A stretch of DNA of 64,000 nucleotides, taken from the NCBI RefSeq assembly GCF_022179465.1, contig NZ_BPQV01000014.1, forward strand, positions 110,098 through 174,097, given 5' to 3'. The notes below the pieces were generated by a model. It did not search any database. It worked only from the letters and a program-made list of their open reading frames with translations, and was not told where the DNA came from. The position numbers were made by a program, and so were the translations under genes. The first letter of the stretch is position 1. Each line of letters opens with the position of its first letter. This document shows positions 44,818 through 54,358 of the stretch, piece by piece. The DNA comes from Methylobacterium organophilum. GTDB lineage: Bacteria; Pseudomonadota; Alphaproteobacteria; Rhizobiales; Beijerinckiaceae.

Positions 44818-45315
44818 ATGCATCTCGTCGGCCGCCTGCTGATCGGCGCCTTCGCCCTCCTGCTGGCGATCCCCTGCGGCGCCGCGGTGCTCGCCACGGG
44901 CGTCCTGCTCGACCCCGCGACGAGCGAGGCGCTGAGCCGCCTGGGCCTCGTCGGATTCTTCGGGGGCCTCAGCGACCTTGCCGAGGGCATCCCGCCGGAG
45001 GTCGCCTTCATGGCCCTGCTCGCCTTCGCGCAGGCGCTGTTCGTCCTCCTCGTCCTGCCGCCGACCCTCGCCGCCATCCTCGGCGAGGCCTTCGGCCTGC
45101 GGGCCCTGGCCTGGTATGGCGGCGCGAGCGGCCTCTTCACCGCCCTCCTGCCCTGGCTCGCCCGGGGCGGCATCCGCCCGCCCTCCGGCCCGGCGGCCTT
45201 TGCCGCGGAAGGCCGCATCGCGGCCATCCTGCTCCTGGCGGGCACGGCCTCGGGCCTCGTCTACTGGCTGGTGGCCGGGCGCGGAGCCGGGCGCAGGGCC
45301 ACCCCCGCCTCCTGA
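44818..45315 (+). CDS. Small membrane protein of unknown function
   Basis: A 165-residue protein with four predicted TM helices (LLIGAFALLLAIPCGAAVLA; FMALLAFAQALFVLLVLPPT; the GGASGLFTALLPWLARGG region; and AAILLLAGTASGLVYWLVAG). It starts 15 bp after rlmN and may be co-transcribed with it. The family is not recognised. Confidence 0.6.
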   Translation: MHLVGRLLIGAFALLLAIPCGAAVLATGVLLDPATSEALSRLGLVGFFGGLSDLAEGIPPEVAFMALLAFAQALFVLLVLPPTLAAILGEAFGLRALAWYGGASGLFTALLPWLARGGIRPPSGPAAFAAEGRIAAILLLAGTASGLVYWLVAGRGAGRRATPAS

Positions 45316-45726
45316 GCCGCGGGTGCGTGCCGCGTCCCTCGCGACCACGGCACGAGCGGCCACCCGATCCGGGCGGTCGTGAGAAGGCGCAGCCCGCCGC
45401 GCAGCCCGTTCCTTCTCTGATTTCGGCACGGTGCGCCCGGCCGGCGCGCCCGCGACAAAAAATTCCCCGCGGCACCGGGAATAAATCACCACGTCATCCG
45501 TAATAGAAGGGATAGATCAATATCACGGTCTACGGCAGATCGACTTGCCCCCTCAATCGATCGACAGACCGCACACAATCCCTTGTTGCGTTTTCGTAAC
45601 ATTCATCCCTGATATTTGATTTGCATGCATTATCAGCGCGCATCGCGCTCACGAATTCGCGATGATGGGGCCATCGCGGCATAGGGAATAAAATCCCCGC
45701 CGCTTGGTGCTCAGGAGTTCGCAATA
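45316..45726. other. Gene-free 411-bp region upstream of the outer-membrane protein
   Basis: AT-rich from about 45460 to 45640. The GC drop and position point to promoter elements for the gene at 45727, possibly with a regulator site, but no consensus is clear. Confidence 0.45.
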
Positions 45727-46593
45727 ATGCTGGGTCGGTTCAAACGCGCAGCGGTCGCGGTGAGCGCGCTTCTGCTCGGTTTCGGTGCGGAACAAGCGCA
45801 GGCGGCTTCGGCGGCCCAGCCGGGTCAGACCATCGGTCTTCCCACAGGTGCCCAGCTGCCGATCGGTCTCATCCTGCTCGACACGTCGAGCTTCGGCATC
45901 CGCAACACGCAGCCCAACCAGACCGAGAACAACATCAACCTGCCGGGCATCGTGTGGGTGCCGGGCGTGCACCTCTTCGGCGGCCGGCTCCACCTGATCT
46001 TCATCCAGCCGGCCGTGGTCACCAAGCCCGCCTCCGGCGCCCGCACGATGAGCGGCATCGGCGTCCCCCTCGTCGCCGCGCAGCTCGCCTGGAAGCTCAC
46101 GCCGAACTTCAGCGTCTCCTATCTGCTCGGCGGCTACCTGCCGATCGACACGCAGTTCGTCATCAACCAGGGCTCGCTGCAGCAGCGCTTCGCCGCCAGC
46201 TATCTCGGCGACGGGCTCAACCTCACCGCCAACCTGCTCTACGGCACCTATTTCGATCCGACCAACGCCCAGGGCGTGACCTATCCGGACTTCCTCAACC
46301 TCGACCTGACCGCGGTGAAGAGCTTCGGCAAATGGCAGCTCGGGCCGGTCGCCTTCGGCTCGGTCGACCTGCCGGTCAACCGGCCCGGCTACCGGCGCCA
46401 GGCTCAGATCGCCGTCGGCGGCCTCGTCGGCTACAATTTCGGCGACTGGTTCCTGCAGGGCTACGTGACGCGGGACATCGTCGAGCAGAATTACGGCGGC
46501 TACGACACCCGCGGCTGGCTGCGCGGCGTCTTCTTCCTCTACAAGCAGCAGGATGCTGCGTCCCCGATGACCGGCCTGCTGGTCAAGCGCTGA
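45727..46593 (+). CDS. Outer-membrane beta-barrel, MetA-pathway phenol degradation-like
   Basis: A 288-residue protein with a signal peptide (VAVSALLLGFGAEQAQA, cleavage near ASA). Alternating amphipathic strands follow, such as NFSVSYLLGGYLPIDTQFVI, LGDGLNLTANLLYGTYFDPT and GGLVGYNFGDWFLQGYVTRD. This fits the SphA/phenol-MetA family of channel proteins linked to aromatic or sphingosine-type substrates. No degradation pathway gene is adjacent, so the substrate is open. Confidence 0.7.
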   Translation: MLGRFKRAAVAVSALLLGFGAEQAQAASAAQPGQTIGLPTGAQLPIGLILLDTSSFGIRNTQPNQTENNINLPGIVWVPGVHLFGGRLHLIFIQPAVVTKPASGARTMSGIGVPLVAAQLAWKLTPNFSVSYLLGGYLPIDTQFVINQGSLQQRFAASYLGDGLNLTANLLYGTYFDPTNAQGVTYPDFLNLDLTAVKSFGKWQLGPVAFGSVDLPVNRPGYRRQAQIAVGGLVGYNFGDWFLQGYVTRDIVEQNYGGYDTRGWLRGVFFLYKQQDAASPMTGLLVKR

Positions 46594-46673
46594 CGCCCCG
46601 CGTCAAGGCGGGCCGCGGCGACGCGGGCCCGCCTTCCGGCAGGGGTGGAGATGGAATCGCCGCCGCGCGCTAT

Positions 46674-48440
46674 ATGCGGCGCATGGCGACCTTCCTGCGT
46701 TCCCTGGGCACGTCCCTCCTGTTTCTCGGCGCCCTCGCCGGCACGGCCCGCGCCCAGGCGGATCCGACGCCAGGCTGGTCGGGCACCGCGCCGATCCAGG
46801 CCGAGGAGGCGCGCGAACTGCCGGTGCTCGCCGCCCACGGCATGGTCTCCTCCCAGGAGGCGCGCGCCACGAAGGTCGGCGTCGAGATCCTGCGGCGGGG
46901 CGGCAACGCCGTGGATGCGGCGGTGGCGGTCGGCTTCGCCCTGGCCGTGACGCTGCCGCGGGCGGGCAATCTCGGCGGCGGCGGCTTCATGATGGTCCAT
47001 CTGAAGGACCGCAACGAGACCGTGGCGATCGACTACCGCGAGACTGCCCCCGCGGCCGCGACCGAGACCATGTTCCTCGACGCCAAGGGCGAGCCCGACC
47101 GGGCCGCCTCGACCCGCACCGGCAAGGCGGTGGGGGTGCCCGGCACCGTGCGCGGGCTCGCCGAGGCGCATCGCCGCTACGGCTCGGGCAAGTTCAGCCT
47201 CGCCGACCTGATCGCGCCGGCGGAAAGGCTCGCCCGCGAGGGGATCCCGGTGGAGTCGGGCCTCGCCGATTCCCTGCCCCGCGCCTCCGGGCTGCTGGGG
47301 CAATGGCCTTCGAGCCGGGCGATCTTCTTCGAGGGCGACCACGTGCTGCCGCGCGGCGCCACCCTGGTGCAGCGGGATCTCGGGCAGACCCTGGACCGGA
47401 TCGCCAAAGAGGGGCCGGACGCCTTCTATACCGGACCGATCGCGGAGCGGATCGCGGCGGCCGTGCGGGAGGCCGGGGGCCTGATGACGGCCCAGGACCT
47501 CGCCGCCTACCGGCCCGAGATCCGCACACCCGTGCGCGGTACCTATCGCGGCTACGAGATCGTCTCGATGCCGCCGCCGAGCTCGGGGGGCGTCCACCTG
47601 ATCGAGATCCTGAACATCCTCGAGGGCTACGACCTCGCCGCCATGGGGGCGGGCAGCGCCGCCGCGCTCCACACCCTGGCCGAGGCGATGAAGCCGGCCT
47701 ATGCCGACCGCGCCGCCTGGCTCGGCGACCCCGACCGCACCAGGGTGCCGGTCGCCGGCCTGACCACGAAGGCCTATGCGGCGGAGCTGCGCGCGAAGAT
47801 CGATCCGGAGCGGGCCCGGCCGGCCGAGGCGGTGAAGGCCGGCAACCCACTGCCCTACGAGAGCGACCAGACCACGCATTTCTCGGTGGTCGATGCCGAG
47901 GGCAACGCGGTCTCGAACACCTACACCCTCAATTTCTCCTACGGGATCGGGCTCGTGGCCGAGGGCACCGGCGTGCTCCTCAACAACGAGATGGACGATT
48001 TTTCCGCCAAGCCCGGCGCGAAGAACGCCTACGGCCTCGTCGGCGGCGCGGCCAATGCCGTGGCGCCCCGGGCCCGGCCGCTCTCCTCGATGACCCCCAC
48101 CTTCGTCTTCCGCGACGGCCGGCTCTTCCTGGTGACGGGCAGCCCCGGCGGCAGCCGCATCATCACCACGACCCTCCAGGTGATCGTGAACGTGATCGAT
48201 TTCCGCATGAACCTCGCCCAGGCCGTGGCGGCCCCGCGCCTCCACCATCAATGGCAGCCGGACGTGCTGATGCTGGAGGAGGGCGTCTCGCCCGACACCA
48301 TCGCCCTGCTGCGCCAGCGCGGGCATACGGTGAAGGTCGGCGCCCCCTCCGGGTCGGCCAATTCCGTGATGATGCAGGACGGCCTGCTCGCCGGCGCCGC
48401 CGACCCGCGCCAGCGCGGGACCCTGGCCGAGGGAGAGTGA
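46674..48440 (+). CDS. ggt: Gamma-glutamyltransferase
   Basis: A 588-residue periplasmic enzyme of glutathione and gamma-glutamyl metabolism. A signal peptide, SLGTSLLFLGALAGTARAQA, comes first. The heavy-subunit part (GVEILRRGGNAVDAAVAVGF, AGNLGGGGFMMV) is followed by the autocleavage site ESDQTTHFSVVD with Thr400 as the new N-terminal nucleophile, and the light-subunit sequence NNEMDDFSAKPG. The start is uncertain: ATG at 46674 or 46683. Released glutamate and cysteinylglycine could be recycled. Confidence 0.92.
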   Translation: MRRMATFLRSLGTSLLFLGALAGTARAQADPTPGWSGTAPIQAEEARELPVLAAHGMVSSQEARATKVGVEILRRGGNAVDAAVAVGFALAVTLPRAGNLGGGGFMMVHLKDRNETVAIDYRETAPAAATETMFLDAKGEPDRAASTRTGKAVGVPGTVRGLAEAHRRYGSGKFSLADLIAPAERLAREGIPVESGLADSLPRASGLLGQWPSSRAIFFEGDHVLPRGATLVQRDLGQTLDRIAKEGPDAFYTGPIAERIAAAVREAGGLMTAQDLAAYRPEIRTPVRGTYRGYEIVSMPPPSSGGVHLIEILNILEGYDLAAMGAGSAAALHTLAEAMKPAYADRAAWLGDPDRTRVPVAGLTTKAYAAELRAKIDPERARPAEAVKAGNPLPYESDQTTHFSVVDAEGNAVSNTYTLNFSYGIGLVAEGTGVLLNNEMDDFSAKPGAKNAYGLVGGAANAVAPRARPLSSMTPTFVFRDGRLFLVTGSPGGSRIITTTLQVIVNVIDFRMNLAQAVAAPRLHHQWQPDVLMLEEGVSPDTIALLRQRGHTVKVGAPSGSANSVMMQDGLLAGAADPRQRGTLAEGE

Positions 48441-48552
48441 AGGGCTCAGGCGTAAAAGGCCCAACCGCAGGTGGTCGGCCGTCAAACCGGCGCCGGGCTT
48501 GCTTGTCGACCGGGGAGGGGGGAACACACCTCCGACCGCCGAGGACGCCGAC

Positions 48553-49473
48553 ATGCAGGGACCCGGAACGCCGACGCTCGACCAACTCACCGTCTTTCTG
48601 ACCGTGGTCGAGGCGGGCAGCTTCGCCGCCGCCGGGCGCAAGCTCAACCGCGCCACCTCGGTGATCAGCTACGCGATCGCCAATCTGGAGCTGCAGCTCG
48701 GGCTGCCGCTCTTCGACCGGGAATCGACTCGCCGGCCGCAGCTCACGGAGGCCGGCCGCGCGGTGCTCGCCGAGGCGCGCACCGTCTCCCACAGTATCGG
48801 GGCACTGCGGGCCAAGGTGCGGGGCCTGCTCGGCGGCCTCGAATCCGAGGTGAGCTTCGTGGTGGAGGTGATGCTGCCCACCGCCCGGCTCGTGGACGCG
48901 CTCCAGGCCTTCCGGGAGACCTTCCCCACCGTCGACCTGCGCCTGCACGTCGAATCCCTCGGGGCGGTGACGCAATACGTCAACGAGGGCCGGGCGGTGA
49001 TCGGCATCACCGGGCCGATCGAGACCGGGATCGACACGATGGAGCGCATCGCGGTCGGCTCGGTGGAGATGGTGCCGGTGGCCGCCCCCCTGCATCCCCT
49101 GGCCCAGGCCTCGGCCAACCTGCCCGGGGCGGTGCGCGACCACGTGCAGCTCGTGCTCTCGGACCGCTCGCCGCTCACGGCGGGCCGCGACTTCGCGGTG
49201 CTCGCGACCCATACCTGGCGGCTCGCGGATCTCTCCGCCAAGCACGCCCTGCTGCTCGCCGGGATCGGCTGGGGCAGCCTGCCGCTGCCGATGATCGAGG
49301 CCGACCTCGCCGCGGGCCGGCTGAAGCGCCTCGCCATCCCCGAGGCGGTGCAGCGGCGCCTCGCCTTCAGCGCGATCTACCGCACCGACACCCCGCCGGG
49401 GCCGGCGGCGAGCTGGCTGATCCGCCGCTTCGTGGAGCAGGCCGAGGAAACGGAGACGCGGGCGGCCTCCTGA
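48553..49473 (+). CDS. LysR family transcriptional regulator
   Basis: A 306-residue regulator with an N-terminal winged helix-turn-helix (LDQLTVFLTVVEAGSFAAAG ... ATSVISYAIANLELQLGLPL) and a C-terminal effector-binding domain. GAGGA precedes the ATG. It is convergent with rutF (10 bp gap), so its target could be the rut operon or an unlinked gene. The inducer is not known. Confidence 0.9.
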   Translation: MQGPGTPTLDQLTVFLTVVEAGSFAAAGRKLNRATSVISYAIANLELQLGLPLFDRESTRRPQLTEAGRAVLAEARTVSHSIGALRAKVRGLLGGLESEVSFVVEVMLPTARLVDALQAFRETFPTVDLRLHVESLGAVTQYVNEGRAVIGITGPIETGIDTMERIAVGSVEMVPVAAPLHPLAQASANLPGAVRDHVQLVLSDRSPLTAGRDFAVLATHTWRLADLSAKHALLLAGIGWGSLPLPMIEADLAAGRLKRLAIPEAVQRRLAFSAIYRTDTPPGPAASWLIRRFVEQAEETETRAAS

Positions 49474-49483
49474 CTCGAGCCGC

Positions 49484-50077
49484 TCAGACGAGGCGCAGGG
49501 CGGGCCGGGCCGGCCGGCCGCTCTCCCGCGCCTCGGCGGCGGGCGCTTCGCTGGCGGGCTTCGGGCCGACCGCGTGGTAGCGGCGATGGGCGTAGACCAG
49601 CCCCTCCGTCTCGGTGGGCTCGGACAGAGCCACGACCTCGCAGAACAGCACGTCGTGGGTGCCGACCGGCTCCCGCTTCACGATGCGGCAATCGAAGGCG
49701 ATGAGCGCGCCTTCGAGCACCGGCGCCCCGGTCGCGAGGGCGCTCCAGCGGCCGGCGGCGAAGCGCTCGTCCATGGGCGTGCGCCCGCCGAAGGCACCGG
49801 CCACCCCCTGCTGCTCGGCCGCGAGCGTGTTGACGCAGAGCGCGTCGTTGCGGGCGACGGCCGGATAGGCGGAGGAGGCGCGGTTCACGCAGACGAGGAG
49901 GGTCGGGGGCGCGTCGCTGACGCTGCACACCGCGGAGGCGGTGAAGCCCGCCCGCCCGCCGGGGCCGTCCGTGGTGACGAGATGCACGGCGCTGGCGAGC
50001 CGCGCCATGGCCTCGCGATAGGCCCCCGCCGCGATGCCCGGCCGCGCGTCCTGCGCCATCGGATTGGTGTCGGTCAT
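49484..50077 (-). CDS. rutF: FMN reductase RutF
   Basis: A 197-residue flavin reductase of the HpaC/RutF type. [40 protein letters not shown] and the C-terminal [11 protein letters not shown] fit the family. It supplies reduced FMN to RutA, which opens the uracil ring. It is the last gene of the rut operon, 23 bp after rutD. The tail after YHAVG is an Arg/Pro/Ala-rich extension. Confidence 0.93.
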   Translation of the reverse strand: MTDTNPMAQDARPGIAAGAYREAMARLASAVHLVTTDGPGGRAGFTASAVCSVSDAPPTLLVCVNRASSAYPAVARNDALCVNTLAAEQQGVAGAFGGRTPMDERFAAGRWSALATGAPVLEGALIAFDCRIVKREPVGTHDVLFCEVVALSEPTETEGLVYAHRRYHAVGPKPASEAPAAEARESGRPARPALRLV

Positions 50078-50100
50078 GGGCGGGCCTTTCGCGGGCGGGG

Positions 50101-50871
50101 TCAGGTCCGGTCGAGGAACCCGAGCAGCGTGCGGTTGAATGCCTCCGGCTGCGTCACGCTGTGGGCGTGGCCACCCTCGGGGGCAAGGTCGAGATGGGCC
50201 TTCGGAAGGCAAGCCGCGAGCCGTTCCGAGGCGGTGTAGGGCACGAGCACGTCGTCGCGGGCGGCCATCACCAGGGTCTCATGGCCGATCCGCCCGAGAT
50301 CGGGTCGCGCATCGAAGCGTTCCAGGGCCGCGATCCGGGCGAACACGTTGGCCGCCCCCGGGAAATGGGCGAGGGCATGGGCCTCGTCCGCCGCCACCCG
50401 CTCGGCATGGGCCGAGAGCCAGGGCGCCGGATAGAGGAAGATCGCCTGCGCCCTCACATAGGCCTCCGGCCCGACCGCCGCGAGCAGCGCCTTGCGGGCG
50501 GCGAAGCAGCGGCGCGTCGCCGGATCCATCGCGTCCCAGCCGTTGATCACCACGATGCAGCCGACCCGCTCCGGATGGTCGAGGGCGAGCTTCAGGGCGA
50601 TCAGGCCGCCGAGCGCATGGCCGACGATGTCCGCCTGCGGGATCGCGTGGGCGTCGAGCACGGCGAGGGCGTCCCGCGCCATGGCCGCGATGTCGTGGCC
50701 GGGCTCCAGGGCGCCGGGGGAGCGCCCTGTGCCGCGGTGGTCGTAGGTGAGGACCCGGAAACGCGCCGCCAGAGCCGGGATCTGCGGGGCGAAATAGCCC
50801 GCCGAGCCCCCCAGCCCCGGGGAGAGCAGGACGGCGCGCCCGCCCTCGCCCTGGATCGCGTGGTGGAGCAT
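50101..50871 (-). CDS. rutD: RutD family alpha/beta hydrolase-like protein
   Basis: A 256-residue alpha/beta-fold protein. The nucleophile elbow reads VGHALGGL, with Ala where most hydrolases have Ser. E. coli RutD also has VGHALGAL, so the change is a family trait, not damage. [13 protein letters not shown] and the C-terminal [15 protein letters not shown] are well conserved. RutD was proposed to act on a late toxic intermediate of pyrimidine breakdown. The ATG shares one base with the rutC stop. Confidence 0.92.
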   Translation of the reverse strand: MLHHAIQGEGGRAVLLSPGLGGSAGYFAPQIPALAARFRVLTYDHRGTGRSPGALEPGHDIAAMARDALAVLDAHAIPQADIVGHALGGLIALKLALDHPERVGCIVVINGWDAMDPATRRCFAARKALLAAVGPEAYVRAQAIFLYPAPWLSAHAERVAADEAHALAHFPGAANVFARIAALERFDARPDLGRIGHETLVMAARDDVLVPYTASERLAACLPKAHLDLAPEGGHAHSVTQPEAFNRTLLGFLDRT

Positions 50872-51263
50872 CAGGCCGCCTTGCCGAGATGCGCGACGGA
50901 GGCGATCTCGACCAGGGCGTCGGGCTTCACCAGCCCGCACTGGATGCAGTAGCGGGCCGGCTTCTCGCCGGGGAAGTACTCGGCATAGACGGCGTTGATC
51001 GCGCCGTAATGGGCCCAGTCCTTCAGGAAGATGTGGTTGAAGGTGACGTCGTCCATGCTGCCGCCCGCGGCCTCGACCACGCCCTTGATCGTCTCCAGCA
51101 CGTGCCGGGTCTGGGCGCTCGCATCGCCCACATGAACGACATTGGCCTCGGCATCGAGGGGCAGCGTGCCCGAGACGTAGAGCACGCCGTCGGCCAGCGT
51201 GCCGGGCACGTAGGGCGCGAGCGGCTTGCCGGTGCCGGGCGGGATCACGACGGTCTTGGGCAT
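50871..51263 (-). CDS. rutC: RidA family aminoacrylate deaminase RutC
   Basis: A 130-residue RidA/YjgF-fold protein. [20 protein letters not shown] and the C-terminal [20 protein letters not shown] are family landmarks. RutC deaminates 3-aminoacrylate to malonic semialdehyde with release of ammonia. It is 42 bp after rutB. Confidence 0.94.
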   Translation of the reverse strand: MPKTVVIPPGTGKPLAPYVPGTLADGVLYVSGTLPLDAEANVVHVGDASAQTRHVLETIKGVVEAAGGSMDDVTFNHIFLKDWAHYGAINAVYAEYFPGEKPARYCIQCGLVKPDALVEIASVAHLGKAA

Positions 51264-51305
51264 GGGCGGGACACCTCGGGCAGAATGAACGGGGAGGAAA
51301 CGGGA

Positions 51306-52042
51306 CTATTCGGCGGCGAGGGCGGCGGCGGGCTTCAGGGCCGCCTGGAAGCTTCCCACGTCGGAGACCCAGCCGAAGAAGGTCTCGATGTTGAGGAGCG
51401 CGCCCTCCTGCAGGCTCGGCGGGCCGGCCTGATGGGTCGCGTCGGCGAGGACGATTCCGAAATATTCAAGGAAGAAGCCGTCGCGCAGGGTCGATTCCAC
51501 GCAGACATTCGTGGCGATGCCGGTGAAGACCAGGGTGCGGATGCCGCGGGCGCGCAGGGTGCTGTCGAGATTGGTGTTGTAGAAGCCGCTGTAGCGCGGC
51601 TTCGGCATCAGGATGTCGCCGGGCTGCGGCTTCAGCGCGTCGACCAAGGCGTAGTCCCAGCCGCCCTTGGCCAGCAGGGTGCCGGAGAGTTCCGGCCGCT
51701 TGCGCATGGTCTTGAGGGCGTTGGACTTGTGCCAGTTCGGCGAGCCGGGGCCGCCCGCCTCGACATAGGCCGGGTCCCAGCCGTTCTGGAACCAGACGAT
51801 GGTGATGCCCGCCGCCCGCGCGGCCGCCACGGCCTGGGCGATCTTCTCGATCACCGGCCCCGTGGCCGAGACGTCGAAGCCGGCGAGGTCGAGATAGCCG
51901 CCCTTGGTGGCGTAGGCGTTCTGCATGTCGACCACGATCAGCGCGGTCGCGGCCGGGTCGAAGGCGATCGGCTCGGGCCGGGCCTTCAGGGTGGTGCCGC
52001 CGAAGCGGCCGGCGGGGTCGCGGTAGCCGGCGGGCGCGTCCA

Positions 52043-52043
<1 letters not shown>
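51306..52043 (-). CDS. rutB: Peroxyureidoacrylate/ureidoacrylate amidohydrolase RutB
   Basis: A 245-residue cysteine hydrolase of the isochorismatase family. The catalytic set is Asp39 (VVDMQNAY), Lys148 (MPKPRYSGF) and Cys181 ([10 protein letters not shown]). It splits the ureidoacrylate product of RutA into aminoacrylate and carbamate, and the carbamate yields CO2 and ammonia. The ATG at 52043 overlaps the rutA stop by one base. Confidence 0.95.
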
Positions 52044-53179
<1,136 letters not shown>

Positions 53180-53295
53180 GGCACCCTCGCTGCACCGGCC
53201 GCGCTGCCGAAATGGCATCGAGACCTGACGAGTTTCGAGGCCGCGCCGCTTCGGGATGGGCCGAAGACTTGCGGCGACGTGCAACGGTAGCAATT

Positions 53296-53311
53296 CGGAC
53301 CAAATGGTCAA
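53296..53311. promoter_or_regulatory. RutR operator upstream of rutA
   Basis: CGGACCAAATGGTCAA matches 14 of 16 positions of the palindromic RutR consensus TTGACCANNTGGTCAA (as known from E. coli, from memory). It lies about 120 bp upstream of rutA and downstream of the rutR gene. Uracil or thymine binding to RutR would release repression. Confidence 0.8.
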
Positions 53312-53328
53312 ACTTCAAACGGCCGATT

Positions 53329-53344
53329 TTGACCGTTTGCACAA
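53329..53344. promoter_or_regulatory. Possible second, weaker RutR half-site
   Basis: TTGACCGTTTGCACAA has a perfect left half TTGACC and a degenerate right half. It overlaps an inverted repeat CAAACGG (53316-53322) and CCGTTTG (53333-53339) with a 10-bp spacer. Its centre is 33 bp, about three helix turns, from that of the first operator. Confidence 0.4.
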
Positions 53345-53534
53345 ACTCTCCGCGCGATGCCTGCGCTTCGTGCGGGGTTTGCTTGTTCCGGGTGCGGAAA
53401 TCGGGCGGGGCGGGCAGGGGAGGGGGCGAATCGGGCCGGTTAGCCGCGCGTCTTTCCTCCGCCTTTGGGGAGGGGGCCGCGAAGCGGACGGAGGGGGCCG
53501 TCACCGCAGCGGCCAGCATCAAGCGCGGCCCCCA

Positions 53535-53551
53535 CTCCCCCGCGCGGCGCG
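53535..53551. repeat. GC-rich dispersed repeat, copy 1
   Basis: CTCCCCCGCGCGGCGCG is identical to 61667-61683, inside the ureG/ade terminator hairpin. In this copy the second arm is degenerate. The flanks, with runs of GGGG/CCCC and GCGAAGCGGAC, resemble intergenic palindromic repeat families of alphaproteobacteria. Confidence 0.4.
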
Positions 53552-53649
53552 CGATCCCCCTCGCCCAGGGGGCGCGGCGAGGCGCAGCATCCGGCCCGCG
53601 CCGAGATCCGCGCGTCCGGTCGCCGCTTACGGGGAGAGGGCGTCTCGGC

Positions 53650-54282
53650 TCACGTCAGCCCCAGCCCGGCGAGCACCATGCGCTGGGTCTGGGCCACCGT
53701 GGCCTCGAAGAAATCCGGGTCGTCGAGGGTGCGGCCGGTCACGGCCTCCACCTGCGCGGCGAAATCGGCATAGTGCTGGGTGATCGCCCAGATCGCGAAG
53801 ACGAGGTGGTAGGGGTCGTGGGCGGCGATGCGCTTCTGCGCGATCCAGCCGCGCAGCACCGCGGCCTTGGCCTCCACCAGGGCCCGCAACGGCCCGGCGA
53901 GCTCCGCCCGCAGCAGGGAGGCGCCCTGCACGACCTCCAGGCAGAACAGCCGCGAGGCCTGGGGCGCGTCCCGGGAGAGGGTGATCTTGGTGCGGATGTA
54001 GCTCTTCAGGGCCTCCGCCGGCTCGCTGTCGGCATCGAGCGCCTGGAGCGGGTCGAGCCAGACGGTCAGCACCCGGCGCAGCACCGCGACGTAGAGCTCT
54101 TCCTTGGACGGGAAATAGTAGAGCAGGTTGGTCTTGGAGAGGCCGGCCCGCTCGGCGATCTGGTCCAGGCTCGCCCCGTGCAGGCCGACGGTGGAGAACA
54201 CCTCGAGCCCGGCATCGAGGATCGCCTCCCGCCGGGCCTCCCCGTCCTTCCGCCTGCGCCGCGTCCCTGCTGCTGCGGCCAC
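53650..54282 (-). CDS. rutR: TetR family regulator RutR
   Basis: A 210-residue TetR-type regulator. The helix-turn-helix region [20 protein letters not shown] followed by [14 protein letters not shown], and the ligand-domain sequences ([35 protein letters not shown]), match RutR. It represses the rut operon and responds to uracil or thymine. It is upstream of rutA on the same strand, with a matching operator between them. The Ala/Arg/Lys-rich N-terminus is typical. Confidence 0.92.
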   Translation of the reverse strand: MAAAAGTRRRRKDGEARREAILDAGLEVFSTVGLHGASLDQIAERAGLSKTNLLYYFPSKEELYVAVLRRVLTVWLDPLQALDADSEPAEALKSYIRTKITLSRDAPQASRLFCLEVVQGASLLRAELAGPLRALVEAKAAVLRGWIAQKRIAAHDPYHLVFAIWAITQHYADFAAQVEAVTGRTLDDPDFFEATVAQTQRMVLAGLGLT

Positions 54283-54358
54283 GCCGCCCTCCCCCTGCGC
54301 GCCGGCTTCGGCCGGCGTCAGGGGGTCCTAGCTCATTTTCCTCGAGCGGGGCGAGCGC

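Larger units (their letters stand above)
53180..53649. other. rutR-rutA intergenic region, 470 bp
   Basis: Contains the rutA promoter region with RutR operator(s) (53296-53344). Farther from rutA it has a GC-rich, repeat-like stretch (about 53455-53645) that includes CCCCCT/AGGGGG hairpin arms at 53556-53572 and a 17-bp sequence also found near 61667. No gene is visible. Confidence 0.6.

Noticed and set aside
45727-48440. A mobile element or recent transfer suggested by the AT-rich tract before 45727
   Set aside because: The AT-rich part is confined to the promoter region. The coding sequence has normal GC, and no transposase or repeats are present.
50101-50871. RutD as a broken hydrolase because Ser is replaced by Ala in GHALG
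   Set aside because: The same substitution is present in E. coli RutD, so it is a family feature.
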